Shown here: piece after piece, positions 27,398 through 37,165 of the stretch
Position numbering within the stretch: position 1 is the stretch's first letter
Layout of the letters: each line of letters starts with the position of its first letter
Assembly: GCA_045592785.1 (NCBI GenBank)
Contig: JAZNVL010000031.1
Coordinates: forward strand, 3,335-67,334
Source: RGIG8244 sp045592785
Lineage (GTDB): Bacteria > Verrucomicrobiota > Lentisphaeria > Victivallales > UBA1829
Length of the DNA: 64,000 nt
Direction: 5' to 3'
Made by a program: the position numbers and the translations under genes
Notes under the pieces: generated by a model
The model's database searches: none
What the model was told of the DNA's origin: nothing
Seen by the model: only the letters and a program-made list of their open reading frames with translations

Positions 27398-29362
27398 ATG
27401 AATATAAGGCGTTCAAACGAAAACAAAACAGTCCGTGAAGCGGTCGCGTTCTGCATCCATTGGATCGCGTTCGCTCACGCCATGGCTGCCAAGGGTTTTC
27501 TGATCGCTTTCCGCTGGATCGGTGAAAAGCTTGCCCGGATCCCCTGGGAATTCCGGACCGCTTCCGCCGCCTTCCTTGCTGCTTTGATCCTGCTTGTCTC
27601 CTGTCTTTACGGGAATACCATCCTTCTGATGTCGGGCTGTACTGCCATTGCGGAACCGCCTGCGGAAGAAGAAGTGGAAGAAGAAGCAGAGATCGTGATC
27701 GATCCGGAAACAGAGATCGGCGAGCAGAAGCTCACGGTTTCGGAACCGGATGAATATTTTTCACCGGGTCAGATCGGTGCCTTGAAACGGTGCGATTTGG
27801 CATCTGCGGTGACAGAGATCAAGGAAGCGCATCCCGATGGAAAGATCAAGCCGGACAAGATCATGTCCGCGTTTCAGAAACGGTATGAAGTGGAAAACTT
27901 CAACCGGGAAAACCTGTTCTATTCCGAACATCACATTTATAAACTGCATGAAGCCGATGCGTTCCGTACGCTGAACGGGTTCCGTGCGGTCGGCTGGGTC
28001 CTGTTGGGACTCCTGCTGCTCGGTGCCGTTTTGAGTGTGGTCTCGCATTTTGTCAAGCCGCTGGGCAAGATCGCCTGGTACGCGCTTGCTGCCGGCTGTA
28101 CCGGGTTCGGTATTTACTGGCTGCTGCTGATCCTGCCCATGTTCCTTCTGCCGGAAACGCTCCTTTCCATGAACCTGAAGGATGTGGATACGGAATTCCG
28201 CAACATTGTCTGGTTTGCTTATCTCTGGTTGTGGATCCCCACACTGGCATTCTCTTTTTTTGCCTGGTTCCCGCTGTATCTTTCCCGTGTTCGCAAGGTT
28301 TACGGATTCGGATTGCGGAAGATGGAGTTCGGCGATTTCTGGGAAAAGAATCTGAAATGTCAGGGGCAGAACTCCGGCCTTTACAAGGGCGGATACTGGG
28401 CATTCACCTATCACTTTGCCATCCTGCTGGTGATCCCGCTCCTGGCAAAGGGCTGTTACCAGAATGACAGCTACGAGATCCCGAAAGGCGATGGCGGCGG
28501 CGTTGTGGAACAGGTGGTCCAGATCGTGAAACCCAAACCGAAGAAAGTGCGCAAATACACGTTGAATCCCAACAGTGCCATTCTTTTTGAAATTCCCAAA
28601 ATGGATGACACCGTTTCCGAAGAACTGGATAAAGATACGGAAAACCTGTATCAGGCAACACAGCTTGCTTCCATGGGACCCGGCAAGAAGGGCGGCAAAC
28701 CCGGCTGGCCTGACGGGATGGAAGGCGGCAGGATCCGTTTCATCCGCTTGCAGTATCGCGGCGGTGACTGGGACCAGGATATGGGAAAAGGTGCTGACTA
28801 CAACATGCTGTTGAAGATGCACGAATATGCCGGATTCAACATTGCCGACAATACGGAATCCATGGAGATTGCCCGTCTTGCCCGCTGGAAACGGGGCAAA
28901 GCGCCTCCGTTCGTGTATATTACGGGCTCCGGAAACATCCATATTAATTCCACGGAAGCCAAACAGATCCGGCGTTATCTGCTGGAAACGGGCGGTATGA
29001 TCTTTGCGGATAACGGCGGCGGTAACTTTGACCGTGCGTTCCGGAATATGCTCCGTCAGATCCTCCCGGAACTGCAGTTGATCGATATCGCCAATGACGA
29101 TGTGATCTACCAGGCTCCGTTTGCGTTCCCCAACGGCGCTCCGCCGCTGTTCCATCACTCCGGCAGCCGTGCGCTGGGACTCAAGTACAATGGCCGCTGG
29201 GTGGTGTTCTATCACCAGGGCGATATCAACGACGCCTGGAAGACCGGTGGTTCCGGAACCAGTGCGGAGGTACAGGAACGCGCCTACAAGATGGGTGCGA
29301 ACGTGATCGCCTACTCTTTCTCCCAGTATCTTGCGCTGGTACGTCAGAGTCAACTGGAATGA
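27398..29362 (+). CDS. Multi-pass membrane protein with C-terminal DUF4159 domain (module B)
   Basis: A 654-residue protein. A predicted membrane helix lies near 57-75, followed by a Glu-rich stretch (86-102). Four more helices lie near 193-212, 222-250, 265-290 and 322-340. The DUF4159 domain occupies about 440-650: FIRLQYRGGDWDQD, then an ETGGMIFADNGGG segment and FYHQGDINDAW. DUF4159 has a glutamine-amidotransferase-like fold without known activity and often occurs near ExbB or MoxR-type clusters. It is the last gene of the module and is followed by two hairpins. Confidence 0.8.
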   Translation: MNIRRSNENKTVREAVAFCIHWIAFAHAMAAKGFLIAFRWIGEKLARIPWEFRTASAAFLAALILLVSCLYGNTILLMSGCTAIAEPPAEEEVEEEAEIVIDPETEIGEQKLTVSEPDEYFSPGQIGALKRCDLASAVTEIKEAHPDGKIKPDKIMSAFQKRYEVENFNRENLFYSEHHIYKLHEADAFRTLNGFRAVGWVLLGLLLLGAVLSVVSHFVKPLGKIAWYALAAGCTGFGIYWLLLILPMFLLPETLLSMNLKDVDTEFRNIVWFAYLWLWIPTLAFSFFAWFPLYLSRVRKVYGFGLRKMEFGDFWEKNLKCQGQNSGLYKGGYWAFTYHFAILLVIPLLAKGCYQNDSYEIPKGDGGGVVEQVVQIVKPKPKKVRKYTLNPNSAILFEIPKMDDTVSEELDKDTENLYQATQLASMGPGKKGGKPGWPDGMEGGRIRFIRLQYRGGDWDQDMGKGADYNMLLKMHEYAGFNIADNTESMEIARLARWKRGKAPPFVYITGSGNIHINSTEAKQIRRYLLETGGMIFADNGGGNFDRAFRNMLRQILPELQLIDIANDDVIYQAPFAFPNGAPPLFHHSGSRALGLKYNGRWVVFYHQGDINDAWKTGGSGTSAEVQERAYKMGANVIAYSFSQYLALVRQSQLE

Positions 29363-29388
29363 CGGATGACATCGTCATACTTCCGTCA
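29360..29388 (+). terminator. Hairpin at the end of module B
   Basis: Nested arms at the DUF4159 stop: 29360-29365 with 29383-29388, and 29366-29370 with 29374-29378. There is no T-run. Together with the next hairpin it probably ends or stabilises the long module B transcript. Confidence 0.4.
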
Positions 29389-29406
29389 TAATTGAAACAA
29401 ATTGAA

Positions 29407-29440
29407 GAACAAGGCTTTGCAAATCGTCAAAGTCTTGTTC
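29407..29440 (+). terminator. Terminator-like hairpin between module B and the NSS transporter
   Basis: Thirteen-base arms (29407-29419 and 29428-29440) with one G-T wobble and an 8-base loop, followed by TTTC. It is a plausible weak rho-independent terminator. Confidence 0.5.
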
Positions 29441-29465
29441 TTTCAAAGTAAGGAATGGAGAATTT

Positions 29466-30827
29466 ATGTCGCGTGAAATGCTGAAATCCCGCCTGGGATT
29501 CATCCTCCTTTCCGCCGGATGTGCCATCGGACTTGGCAACATCTGGCGGTTCCCTTATGTCGTCGGTGCCAATGGCGGCGCAGCTTTTGTGATCCTCTAT
29601 CTGCTCTTTCTGCTGATCCTGGGATATCCGGTGATGTTGATGGAACTGGCAGTGGGCAGGGCTGCCCGGCGTTCGCTTTTCGGCGCATACCGTGACCTGC
29701 CGAAGGGATCCCGTTTCCGCTGGCATATTCCCGGCGGCGTGATCTTTGCCGGGTCCGCGATCCTGATGATCTATTACACCACTGTGACGGGCTGGCTGCT
29801 GGCGTATACCTGGCGTTACACGACGGGCGCATTTGCCGAGGTCTCTTCTGCCAATGCGGGCAAGGCGTTTGAAGGGTTCATTTCTTCTGCACCTGCGAGC
29901 GTGCCGCCGATGCTGATCGGTGTGATCCTGGCGACGGTAGTCTGTTTCATCGGGCTCCGCAACGGCGTGGAACGTGTGACGAAGATCCTGATGGGTGGAT
30001 TGTTTGCCCTGCTTCTTCTGTTGAGTATCCGCAGTTTGTTCATGCCGGGCGTGAAGGAAGGACTTTACTTCTATCTCTACCCGAACTTTTCCTCGCTGAC
30101 TCTTTCGGCGATCCCCGCGGCGATGGGGCAGGCGTTCTTCACGTTGAGTATCGGGATCGGATCCATTGCGATCTTCGGCAGTTATACGGGCCGGGAGAGT
30201 TCTCTGCCGGGCGCGGGACTGCACATTATTCTTCTGGACACACTGGTGGCATTGCTGGCGGGATTCATCATCTTCCCGGCGTGCATGAGTTATGATATTG
30301 ACGTGAATGCGGGCCCCGGTTTGATCTTTGTGACCCTGCCGGCGGTATTCCATCAACTTCCGGGCGGTAGAGTCTGGGGAGCTCTTTTCTTCCTGTTTCT
30401 GAGTGTTGCCGCCATGACGACAGTGATCGCTGTATTTGAGAACCTGATCGCATTCCTGGTGGACGAACTTCATTTGAGCCGGAAACGTGCGTCTCTGCTC
30501 AACGGACTTGTGATCGCCATCGGGTCTCTGCCCTGTGCTTTCGGATTCAATCTGCTGAAACACATTCAGCCATTGGGGAAGGGCAGCACGATCCTGGACT
30601 TTGAGGACTATCTTGTCAGTGACCTGCTTCTGCCTTTGGGCGGTTTGTATCTGGTGATCTTCTGTTGTTACAAAGTGGGCTGGGGCTGGAAGAATTTCAT
30701 GGAGGAAGTCAATACGGGTCACGGTTTGAAGTTCCCGTCATGGGCTTATCACTATTGCAAATGGATCGTTCCGCTTCTGATCCTGTTCCTTTTCGTGCTG
30801 TCCATCTGGCAGCGTTGGTTCAAGTGA
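29466..30827 (+). CDS. Sodium-dependent NSS-family transporter
   Basis: A 453-residue, about 12-helix neurotransmitter:sodium symporter family member, as in LeuT and MhsT. Helix 1 carries the sodium/substrate motif GCAIGLGNIWRFPYVVGANG (about 19-38). TM2 has LGYPVMLMELAVG. Bacterial NSS proteins usually import amino acids with sodium. The specific substrate cannot be read. It is followed by mfd after only 10 bases, so both may share a transcript. Confidence 0.92.
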   Translation: MSREMLKSRLGFILLSAGCAIGLGNIWRFPYVVGANGGAAFVILYLLFLLILGYPVMLMELAVGRAARRSLFGAYRDLPKGSRFRWHIPGGVIFAGSAILMIYYTTVTGWLLAYTWRYTTGAFAEVSSANAGKAFEGFISSAPASVPPMLIGVILATVVCFIGLRNGVERVTKILMGGLFALLLLLSIRSLFMPGVKEGLYFYLYPNFSSLTLSAIPAAMGQAFFTLSIGIGSIAIFGSYTGRESSLPGAGLHIILLDTLVALLAGFIIFPACMSYDIDVNAGPGLIFVTLPAVFHQLPGGRVWGALFFLFLSVAAMTTVIAVFENLIAFLVDELHLSRKRASLLNGLVIAIGSLPCAFGFNLLKHIQPLGKGSTILDFEDYLVSDLLLPLGGLYLVIFCCYKVGWGWKNFMEEVNTGHGLKFPSWAYHYCKWIVPLLILFLFVLSIWQRWFK

Positions 30828-30837
30828 GGCGCAGAAT

Positions 30838-33800
30838 ATGAGTTCCGGCTGGGCGGATACACTGTTCTCCTGTCATTTGCGTATTTCGCCGAAAGGGATC
30901 GGCCCGGCAGATGAACTTTCCATTCCCCCGCTTCTGCTTGCCATGACCGGGGAACGCCGTCCGCTTCTGGTTCTTTTCCCTACATTGGCGGCGGCGGAAA
31001 ATGCGCTTTCTTCTTTCCGTCGGTGGATGACTGCCGCCGGACGTTCCTGCCGGGTTCTTCTTCTTCCTGACGGGACCCGTGAATTGCGTTCCGCCTCCGG
31101 TACGGATTGTGCCCGTGCGCAGGCATTGCATCAACTTCTTCAGGAGCCGCCGGACATTCTGTTTGCGGCGGTCCCTGCGGTGCTGAATCCGGTTCCCTCG
31201 GTCCGGGAGATGAAGAAACGTTCGTTCACGGTCCGGAAGGGCATGACACTCTCTCTGATGGAATTGGCGCGGCAGTTGACGGAATTGGATTATGACGATG
31301 AACTGGAAGTGACGGTCCCCGGCGAATTCAGCAAGCGCGGGGGACTTCTGGATGTATTTTCGCCCTCCGGCAGACAGCCTGCGCGTATTGAATTTTTCGG
31401 CGATGAGATCGAATCGATCCGTCTGTTCTCCCCGGAATCCCAGCGCAGTACCGGGGAAGTGGAGGAATACGAGATCATTCTCCGGTCCGGCAGCGGCAGT
31501 GAACTGTTGGAGCAGGGGGAGATCCAGGATTATTTCAAGGGGTGGGATCCGTTGCTGGTTCCTGTGTTCCCGGACACGCTCCGGGTGCAGGTGGAACGGT
31601 TCTCTCCGGATGCCCTCACCCGCTGGGAATCATTCCCCGTCGCTTTCGGGAAGAATGTGTGTCCGCTCTACGATGAGCCGGGTACGGCATTGCATCCGGA
31701 AGCGCAGACACCGCCGTTTTTTGCCATGCACGGACAGCTGATGAAGGCATTGCCCAAGGGGGGCGAGAAAGCGTTTTCCGATCTGGGACGTCAATGGATG
31801 CAATCTACGGCGCACCGGCTGGTGACGAAGGAAAAGTATCAATGTGTTCTGTGCTGCCGTTCTGCGGCGGATGAAGGACATTTCCGGCAATGGTTGAGTG
31901 AAGCCAAACTGGATACGGCATCCACGGTTTCCGTGGAAGAAAACAATCTTCCCGGCGGATTATTCGCCCCCAAACAGAAGATCATTCTCCTGACGGAACA
32001 GGAGATCTTTGTTTCGCCCGTGCGGAGCCGTTCCGGCGGGACCGATGAGGATGCGGAAGAAGCAGTCGGCGCGGCGGACAGTGCCGCCGATTTGAATGAA
32101 GGGGATCATGCGGTACATCTGGATCACGGGGTTTGTATATTCCGCGGTCTTGAACTTGTGACTTCCGGGGGATCCAAGGCGGAAATGATCACGCTGGAAT
32201 TTGCCGATGAAACCATTCTGCATGTCCCGTTGTGGCAGGCGCATTTGCTGACCCGTTATGTCGGCGCAGGGAAAAAGGGTGTGAATTTGAGCAGTATCCA
32301 TACCTCCCGGTGGGGCAAGACACGCGCCGCCGCGGCTTTATCCGTGCGGAATCTGGCGTATGATATGCTCCGGATGCAGGCGATGCGGAACAGTATCCAG
32401 GCGGATTCGTTCCCCCCGGATACTCTGGATCAGAGACTTTTCGAACAGGCGTTCCCGTTCCGTGAGACCGCAGACCAGATCCGGTCCGCCGAGGAGATCA
32501 AACGGGATATGGAATCGGCAAAGCCCATGGACCGTTTGCTGTGCGGGGATGTGGGATACGGCAAAACCGAATTGGCGATGCGTGCGGCATTCAAATGTGT
32601 CATGGCGGGGAAACAGGTGGCAGTTCTGGTGCCGACTACCGTATTGGCGCAACAGCATTATTACAGTTTCATGGAGCGGTTTGCCGGATTCCCCGTGATG
32701 ATCGAACAGCTCAGCCGGTTCCGTACGAAGGGAGAACAGGCAAAGATCATTCAGCGGATGAAAGAGGGTACGCTTGATATCGTGATCGGAACACACCGTC
32801 TGGTGCAGGATGATATTTCATTCAAAAACCTGGGACTCATCATCATCGACGAAGAACAGCGGTTCGGCGTTCTTCACAAAGAACGGTTGAAACGGCTCCG
32901 CGCGGAAACCGATGTGCTGACCATGACCGCTACGCCCATTCCCCGGACACTGTATCTCTCTATGGCGGGAATGAGGGATATGAGTACCATCCTCACGGCT
33001 CCGGTCCGCCGTTTGCCCGTCCAGACCGTGATCGTTCCGGATGATCCGGCGGTGGTCCGCAATGCCATTGCCCGCGAACTGGAACGCGGCGGACAGGTTT
33101 ATTATCTGTTCAACCGTGTGAAAGGGATCGATGAAGCAGCTGGGAAGCTCAAAGAGATGTTTCCCCGCGCCCGGATCGGGATCGGACACGGTCAGATGCC
33201 GGAGGAACAGCTGGAAAACGTGATGAGTGATTTCATAGAGAACAAGCTCGATATTCTGGTGTGTACCACCATCATTGAATCGGGTCTGGATATCCCCAAT
33301 GCCAATACCATTGTGATCGATCGTGCGGACCGGTTCGGGCTGGCGGAACTTTATCAGCTCCGCGGGCGTGTGGGCCGCTGGACACGACAGGCGTATGCCT
33401 ATCTGCTGCTGCCCCGTTCGGGGATCCTCACAGGGGATGCCCGGGAACGGATCGCCGCCATGCGCCGTTATACGCATCTGGGTGCCGGGTTCAAACTTGC
33501 CATGAGTGACTTGCAGTTGCGTGGAGCGGGGAGTATTCTGGGATCGGAACAGAGTGGTCAGATCAACGCCATCGGGTTTCATCTGTATTGCGAACTCCTG
33601 CGGGATTGTATTGCCAATTTGAATCAGCAGGAGAAAGAACTCCGTGTGGTGCGGAAATCCGCGGATCTCCGGCTGGATTTCCTGGAATTCGCCTACGCTC
33701 CCTCAAAAAATAAACTGGGCGCCGGATTCCCACCGGATTATATCGAATCGCCCGCCATGCGGTTCCGGGTATGCAGAAAACTTTCGCTCTGCGCCAATGA

Positions 33801-34074
33801 GCAGGAAGTGGAACAGTACCGGGAAGAACTGCGTGACCGGTTCGGTACGCTGCCCGCCTCTGCGGAACATTATATTTCCGTGGTGAAACTCCGTCTTCTG
33901 GGCGCGGAAAAGAAGATCGACACCATCTCAGTGTACGAGGGGAAAGCCATTCTGGAACGGGGACACAGTATTCTGAAACCGGGCGGGATCGTCCCCAGGA
34001 TCCCGGATGAACTTACGCCGGAAGAAAAACTCTCCCGGCTTTTTGCGGTGATCAACGCGTTGCCGGGAGAGTGA
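30838..34074 (+). CDS. mfd: Transcription-repair coupling factor
   Basis: A 1078-residue DNA translocase that removes RNA polymerase stalled at lesions and recruits UvrA. A UvrB-like N-terminal region comes first, then the polymerase-interacting domain (about 415-480, with GDHAVHLDHGVCIFRG). Helicase motifs follow: Walker A GDVGYGKTE near 570, DEEQRFGV near 670, TATPIPRTL near 700 and LRGRVGRW near 840. A C-terminal TRCF domain ends the protein. It is slightly shorter than the E. coli protein (1148 residues) but complete in motifs. It is convergent with the NifX-like gene, 15 bases away. Confidence 0.97.
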   Translation: MSSGWADTLFSCHLRISPKGIGPADELSIPPLLLAMTGERRPLLVLFPTLAAAENALSSFRRWMTAAGRSCRVLLLPDGTRELRSASGTDCARAQALHQLLQEPPDILFAAVPAVLNPVPSVREMKKRSFTVRKGMTLSLMELARQLTELDYDDELEVTVPGEFSKRGGLLDVFSPSGRQPARIEFFGDEIESIRLFSPESQRSTGEVEEYEIILRSGSGSELLEQGEIQDYFKGWDPLLVPVFPDTLRVQVERFSPDALTRWESFPVAFGKNVCPLYDEPGTALHPEAQTPPFFAMHGQLMKALPKGGEKAFSDLGRQWMQSTAHRLVTKEKYQCVLCCRSAADEGHFRQWLSEAKLDTASTVSVEENNLPGGLFAPKQKIILLTEQEIFVSPVRSRSGGTDEDAEEAVGAADSAADLNEGDHAVHLDHGVCIFRGLELVTSGGSKAEMITLEFADETILHVPLWQAHLLTRYVGAGKKGVNLSSIHTSRWGKTRAAAALSVRNLAYDMLRMQAMRNSIQADSFPPDTLDQRLFEQAFPFRETADQIRSAEEIKRDMESAKPMDRLLCGDVGYGKTELAMRAAFKCVMAGKQVAVLVPTTVLAQQHYYSFMERFAGFPVMIEQLSRFRTKGEQAKIIQRMKEGTLDIVIGTHRLVQDDISFKNLGLIIIDEEQRFGVLHKERLKRLRAETDVLTMTATPIPRTLYLSMAGMRDMSTILTAPVRRLPVQTVIVPDDPAVVRNAIARELERGGQVYYLFNRVKGIDEAAGKLKEMFPRARIGIGHGQMPEEQLENVMSDFIENKLDILVCTTIIESGLDIPNANTIVIDRADRFGLAELYQLRGRVGRWTRQAYAYLLLPRSGILTGDARERIAAMRRYTHLGAGFKLAMSDLQLRGAGSILGSEQSGQINAIGFHLYCELLRDCIANLNQQEKELRVVRKSADLRLDFLEFAYAPSKNKLGAGFPPDYIESPAMRFRVCRKLSLCANEQEVEQYREELRDRFGTLPASAEHYISVVKLRLLGAEKKIDTISVYEGKAILERGHSILKPGGIVPRIPDELTPEEKLSRLFAVINALPGE

Positions 34075-34089
34075 TCGGACAAACCGGAC

Positions 34090-34455
34090 TCAGTGATGAT
34101 GTCCGTGTCCGTGATGATCGTGATCGCAGACGTTTTCGCCGCAGACCAGGGTATCGTCCAGATAGGCTTTCACCAGATTTTCAACGGTATCCGGGGAAAC
34201 ACCGGCAACGACTTTCACATTGAGAGATGCCAGGATCTGCTGTGCCATGGCACCCATTCCACCGACGATGGCGACATTTGCACCCTGTTCCGCGATCCAG
34301 CGGGGGATCACGCCGGGAGCGTGGGGCGGCGGGGTGAGCATTTCGATTTTCTGAATGGATTTTTCTGCTTCATCGACATGGACGAAAGCGAATTCTTCAC
34401 AGTGTCCGAAGTGCATACAGAGGGCACCTTCTGCCATAGGGATTGCGATTTTCAT
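34090..34455 (-). CDS. NifX/NifB-type dinitrogenase cofactor domain protein with His-rich tail
   Basis: A 121-residue protein of the NifX/NafY/NifB C-terminal-like family, known to bind iron-sulfur or FeMo cofactor precursors. HFGHCEEFAFV near 16-26 is the family signature. The C-terminal tail is rich in His and Asp (DHDHHGHGHHH, about 111-121), which suggests metal binding. No nitrogenase genes are in the window, so a metal or Fe-S carrier role is more likely than nitrogen fixation. It is the last gene of the ArsR-headed minus-strand cluster. Confidence 0.88.
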   Translation of the reverse strand: MKIAIPMAEGALCMHFGHCEEFAFVHVDEAEKSIQKIEMLTPPPHAPGVIPRWIAEQGANVAIVGGMGAMAQQILASLNVKVVAGVSPDTVENLVKAYLDDTLVCGENVCDHDHHGHGHHH

Positions 34456-34469
34456 TGTTTGTTACTCCT

Positions 34470-35453
34470 TCATTTAGTACAATTAACAAGACCGCCCCAG
34501 ATGGCGAGACACCATCCGGCAGCGAGAATGAACCATAAAATAATGCCGTGGATCACCGGTTTTATGCCCAGTTCTTTGAGTTTTTCTCTGGAAAGATTGG
34601 AGCCGATGAGGAACAGGGTCGTGATCATCAGATATTTGGAAATGTCTTTCACGAATTTTCCACATTCCTGAGTGGCGGGAAGCCACGTCACGATGGCTGC
34701 CGCAATCAGAAATCCCGGAATGAACCAGGGCACTTTCAGTTTGACTTTCCGTTTTTCGCCCGGTTCCACCGCAGCTGCAAAACAGGAGAGAAAGAGTGTC
34801 ACCGGTACGATCCAGAGTGCCCGTGCCAGTTTCACCGTGGTCCCGACTTCCAGCGCAGTTTCGCCGTATTGGAGCCCTGCGCCCACCACGGAACTGGTGT
34901 CATGGATCCCCAACGCTGCCCAGTAACCGAACTGTTCCTGGGAGAACCCCAGTGCGTGTCCGATGACCGGGAAGATCAGCAATGCCACCGCGTTCAGTGC
35001 AAAAACGGTGGCGGAAGCGATGGCGATATCATGGGGTTTCGCTTTCAGTACGGGCGCAGCCGCCGCAATGGCACTGCCGCCGCAAATACTGGTCCCCACA
35101 CTCAAAAGATACATACAGTCCCTGGTCAATCCCAGTTTCTTCCCGATCAATACGCCCAATCCGATCCCCGCAGAGATCCCGATGACGGTATACACGATCC
35201 CGTTGGCACCGGCGCGCAGGACTTCAATAAGATTCATCCCGCAGCCCATCCCGACGATGGTGGCACCCAGCAGTTGCGAGGTGATCTTCCCCGTGAATTC
35301 ACGGAAGGGATTGCCCCAGCAGACAGAGAAAAGGATCCCGGCGACGACAGCCAGTCCGGGAGCCCAGTCCCGCGCTTCTTTCCAGAACCAGGGGACCGCG
35401 AAAAATGCGGCGGCAACAAGGATGAACGTGATTTTCCGGACGATGATCTTCAT
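34470..35453 (-). CDS. YeiH/UPF0324-family membrane transporter
   Basis: A 327-residue, about ten-helix protein of the YeiH family, often annotated as a putative sulfate exporter without strong biochemical proof. Family features are the ATIVGMGCGMNL segment near 65-76, the GTSICGGSAIAAAAPV segment near 120-135 and the HDTSSVVGAGLQYG segment near 183-196. It sits between Fe-S ATPase genes and the NifX-like gene, which suggests a sulfur oxyanion or metal-sulfur role for the whole cluster. Confidence 0.88.
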   Translation of the reverse strand: MKIIVRKITFILVAAAFFAVPWFWKEARDWAPGLAVVAGILFSVCWGNPFREFTGKITSQLLGATIVGMGCGMNLIEVLRAGANGIVYTVIGISAGIGLGVLIGKKLGLTRDCMYLLSVGTSICGGSAIAAAAPVLKAKPHDIAIASATVFALNAVALLIFPVIGHALGFSQEQFGYWAALGIHDTSSVVGAGLQYGETALEVGTTVKLARALWIVPVTLFLSCFAAAVEPGEKRKVKLKVPWFIPGFLIAAAIVTWLPATQECGKFVKDISKYLMITTLFLIGSNLSREKLKELGIKPVIHGIILWFILAAGWCLAIWGGLVNCTK

Positions 35454-35462
35454 GATCTTGTG

Positions 35463-36344
35463 TTACTCCATTGTGATATATTTTTGTAAACGTTCCCAGC
35501 ATTGCCGGAGAATGGAATCCGAGGGGGATCCCGGACAATCCAGGATCGTTTTTCTTTGTTGCAAAGCACGGGAAAACGTTTCGTCAAACGGAATACGGCC
35601 CAGCACCGGAATGTGATTCCGCTCACACCAGCGTTCCGTTTCCTCTGTCTTCCCGGGGTTGATGTCCCATTTGTTGATCAGCAGTGCAAACGGGATCTCG
35701 AATTGTTTCAGCAGGGATGCCAGACGCTGCATGTCATGGATCCCGGAAACACTGGGCTCCGTCACCACCACCGCATGATCCACACCCGTCGCCGCAGAAA
35801 TGACCGGACAGCCGATCCCCGGCGGACCATCGCTGATGATCCAGTCCGCGCAGGCTTTTTCCGCTTTCTCCCGTGCCAGTTTTCGCAGGGAAGCGATGAG
35901 TTTTCCGGAATTTTCCGCACCCGGCCGCAATGCGGCATGATACAGCATCCCGTATCCGGTTTCCGATACACATAATTCACCGCAAACGCGGTCCGATAAC
36001 GTAATGGCGCCTTCCGGACAATGATCCGAGCAGACACCGCAACCCTCGCAGGAATCCGCCACACGGGCAGACCCGTTTTCCACCGTGACCGCATGAAAAC
36101 GGCACAGGGCGGCACATGCGCCGCATCCGGAACATTTCCCGGGATCGACCACAGGGATCTGCCCGGCACGGAACTCTTCGGTATGGGTATCGCGGGGTGT
36201 CAGGAGCATGGGCAGATTGGAGGCATCCACGTCGCAGTCAACGAACACGGCATTGCGTGCCAGTTGCGCGAAACAGGCGGTGATACTGGTCTTTCCTGCG
36301 CCGCCCTTCCCGCTCAATACAAGCAGTTCTTTCATATCCGGCAC
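35463..36344 (-). CDS. MinD-superfamily P-loop ATPase with inserted ferredoxin domain (copy 1)
   Basis: A 293-residue ATPase. The deviant Walker A SGKGGAGKTSI lies near 11-21 and DCDVDASNLPML near 37-48. Two 4Fe-4S clusters are inserted: CSGCGACAALCRF and CEGCGVCSDHCPEGA. Such proteins resemble Mrp/NBP35 Fe-S carriers but hold a bacterial ferredoxin. It overlaps its paralogue (copy 2) by 13 bases, so the pair is probably translated together and may form a heterodimer. The substrate is unknown. Confidence 0.9.
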   Translation of the reverse strand: MPDMKELLVLSGKGGAGKTSITACFAQLARNAVFVDCDVDASNLPMLLTPRDTHTEEFRAGQIPVVDPGKCSGCGACAALCRFHAVTVENGSARVADSCEGCGVCSDHCPEGAITLSDRVCGELCVSETGYGMLYHAALRPGAENSGKLIASLRKLAREKAEKACADWIISDGPPGIGCPVISAATGVDHAVVVTEPSVSGIHDMQRLASLLKQFEIPFALLINKWDINPGKTEETERWCERNHIPVLGRIPFDETFSRALQQRKTILDCPGSPSDSILRQCWERLQKYITME

Positions 36345-37165
36345 TCCCCGATGAGTTGTTGAAAGGATTCCCGTAACCCGGGTACCGTCTGCAATAAGGT
36401 CCTGCCCGCCGAATACCCGGCGGCGATCTCTTTGGAAAAGGGGATCCGCAGCAGAAGCGGGAGTTGATTTTCCCGACAGTAATCCTCAATGATCCCGTTA
36501 TTTTCATCCGCCCGGTTGATGATCACGCCGCAGGGGATCCCGAGTTCACGCAGTGTCTGATGTGCCAGCGCAAGATCGTGCAGACCGAAGGGCGTCGGCT
36601 CCGTCACCAGGATCACATAATCACTGTCCCGGACCGCTGTGACCATGGAACAGGATGTCCCGGGCGGCGCATCCAGGATCGTGATGTCATGTTCCGCCGC
36701 GAAGGCATATTCCTTCAATGCCCGGATGACGAATGGCGCCATGGAGTAGCCCACGTTCATCACGCCGGAAATAAGTTGAAACGAATCCGTATTCCGCACC
36801 TGGATCTCACCGATGGGGAATGACGTCTCCCGCAATGCCTTTTCCTGACACGCAAGAAGACATCCGCCGCAGGAATGACAGAGTTCCGGGAACACCAGGA
36901 CCCGTTTTCCCAAACGCGCCAGCGCATGAAACCGGCAGACTTTCACACATTCCCCGCATCCGGAACATGCAGAAACGGCAAACTCCGGCAGCGGGATCGT
37001 GACCGGAACCTTCTCTGTCACCGTTTCTGCGAGAAACAGATGACAGTTGGGTTCCTCCACGTCACAATCCAGCAGTACACATCCGCGCCCGGCGGATTCC
37101 GCCAGTGCCAGTGATACCGTTGTCTTACCCGTCCCGCCTTTCCCGGATGCCACGGCAATTTTCAT
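36332..37165 (-). CDS. MinD-superfamily P-loop ATPase with inserted ferredoxin domain (copy 2)
   Basis: A 277-residue ATPase with SGKGGTGKTTV near 7-17 and DCDVEEPNCHLFL near 34-46. Ferredoxin motifs are CSGCGECVKVCRF and CHSCGGCLLACQ, followed by ILDAPPGTSCSM (Walker B region). The twin arrangement with copy 1 is seen in archaea and anaerobic bacteria next to NifX-like proteins. Its start overlaps the end of the upstream NifX-like gene by 4 bases. Confidence 0.9.
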   Translation of the reverse strand: MKIAVASGKGGTGKTTVSLALAESAGRGCVLLDCDVEEPNCHLFLAETVTEKVPVTIPLPEFAVSACSGCGECVKVCRFHALARLGKRVLVFPELCHSCGGCLLACQEKALRETSFPIGEIQVRNTDSFQLISGVMNVGYSMAPFVIRALKEYAFAAEHDITILDAPPGTSCSMVTAVRDSDYVILVTEPTPFGLHDLALAHQTLRELGIPCGVIINRADENNGIIEDYCRENQLPLLLRIPFSKEIAAGYSAGRTLLQTVPGLRESFQQLIGECRI

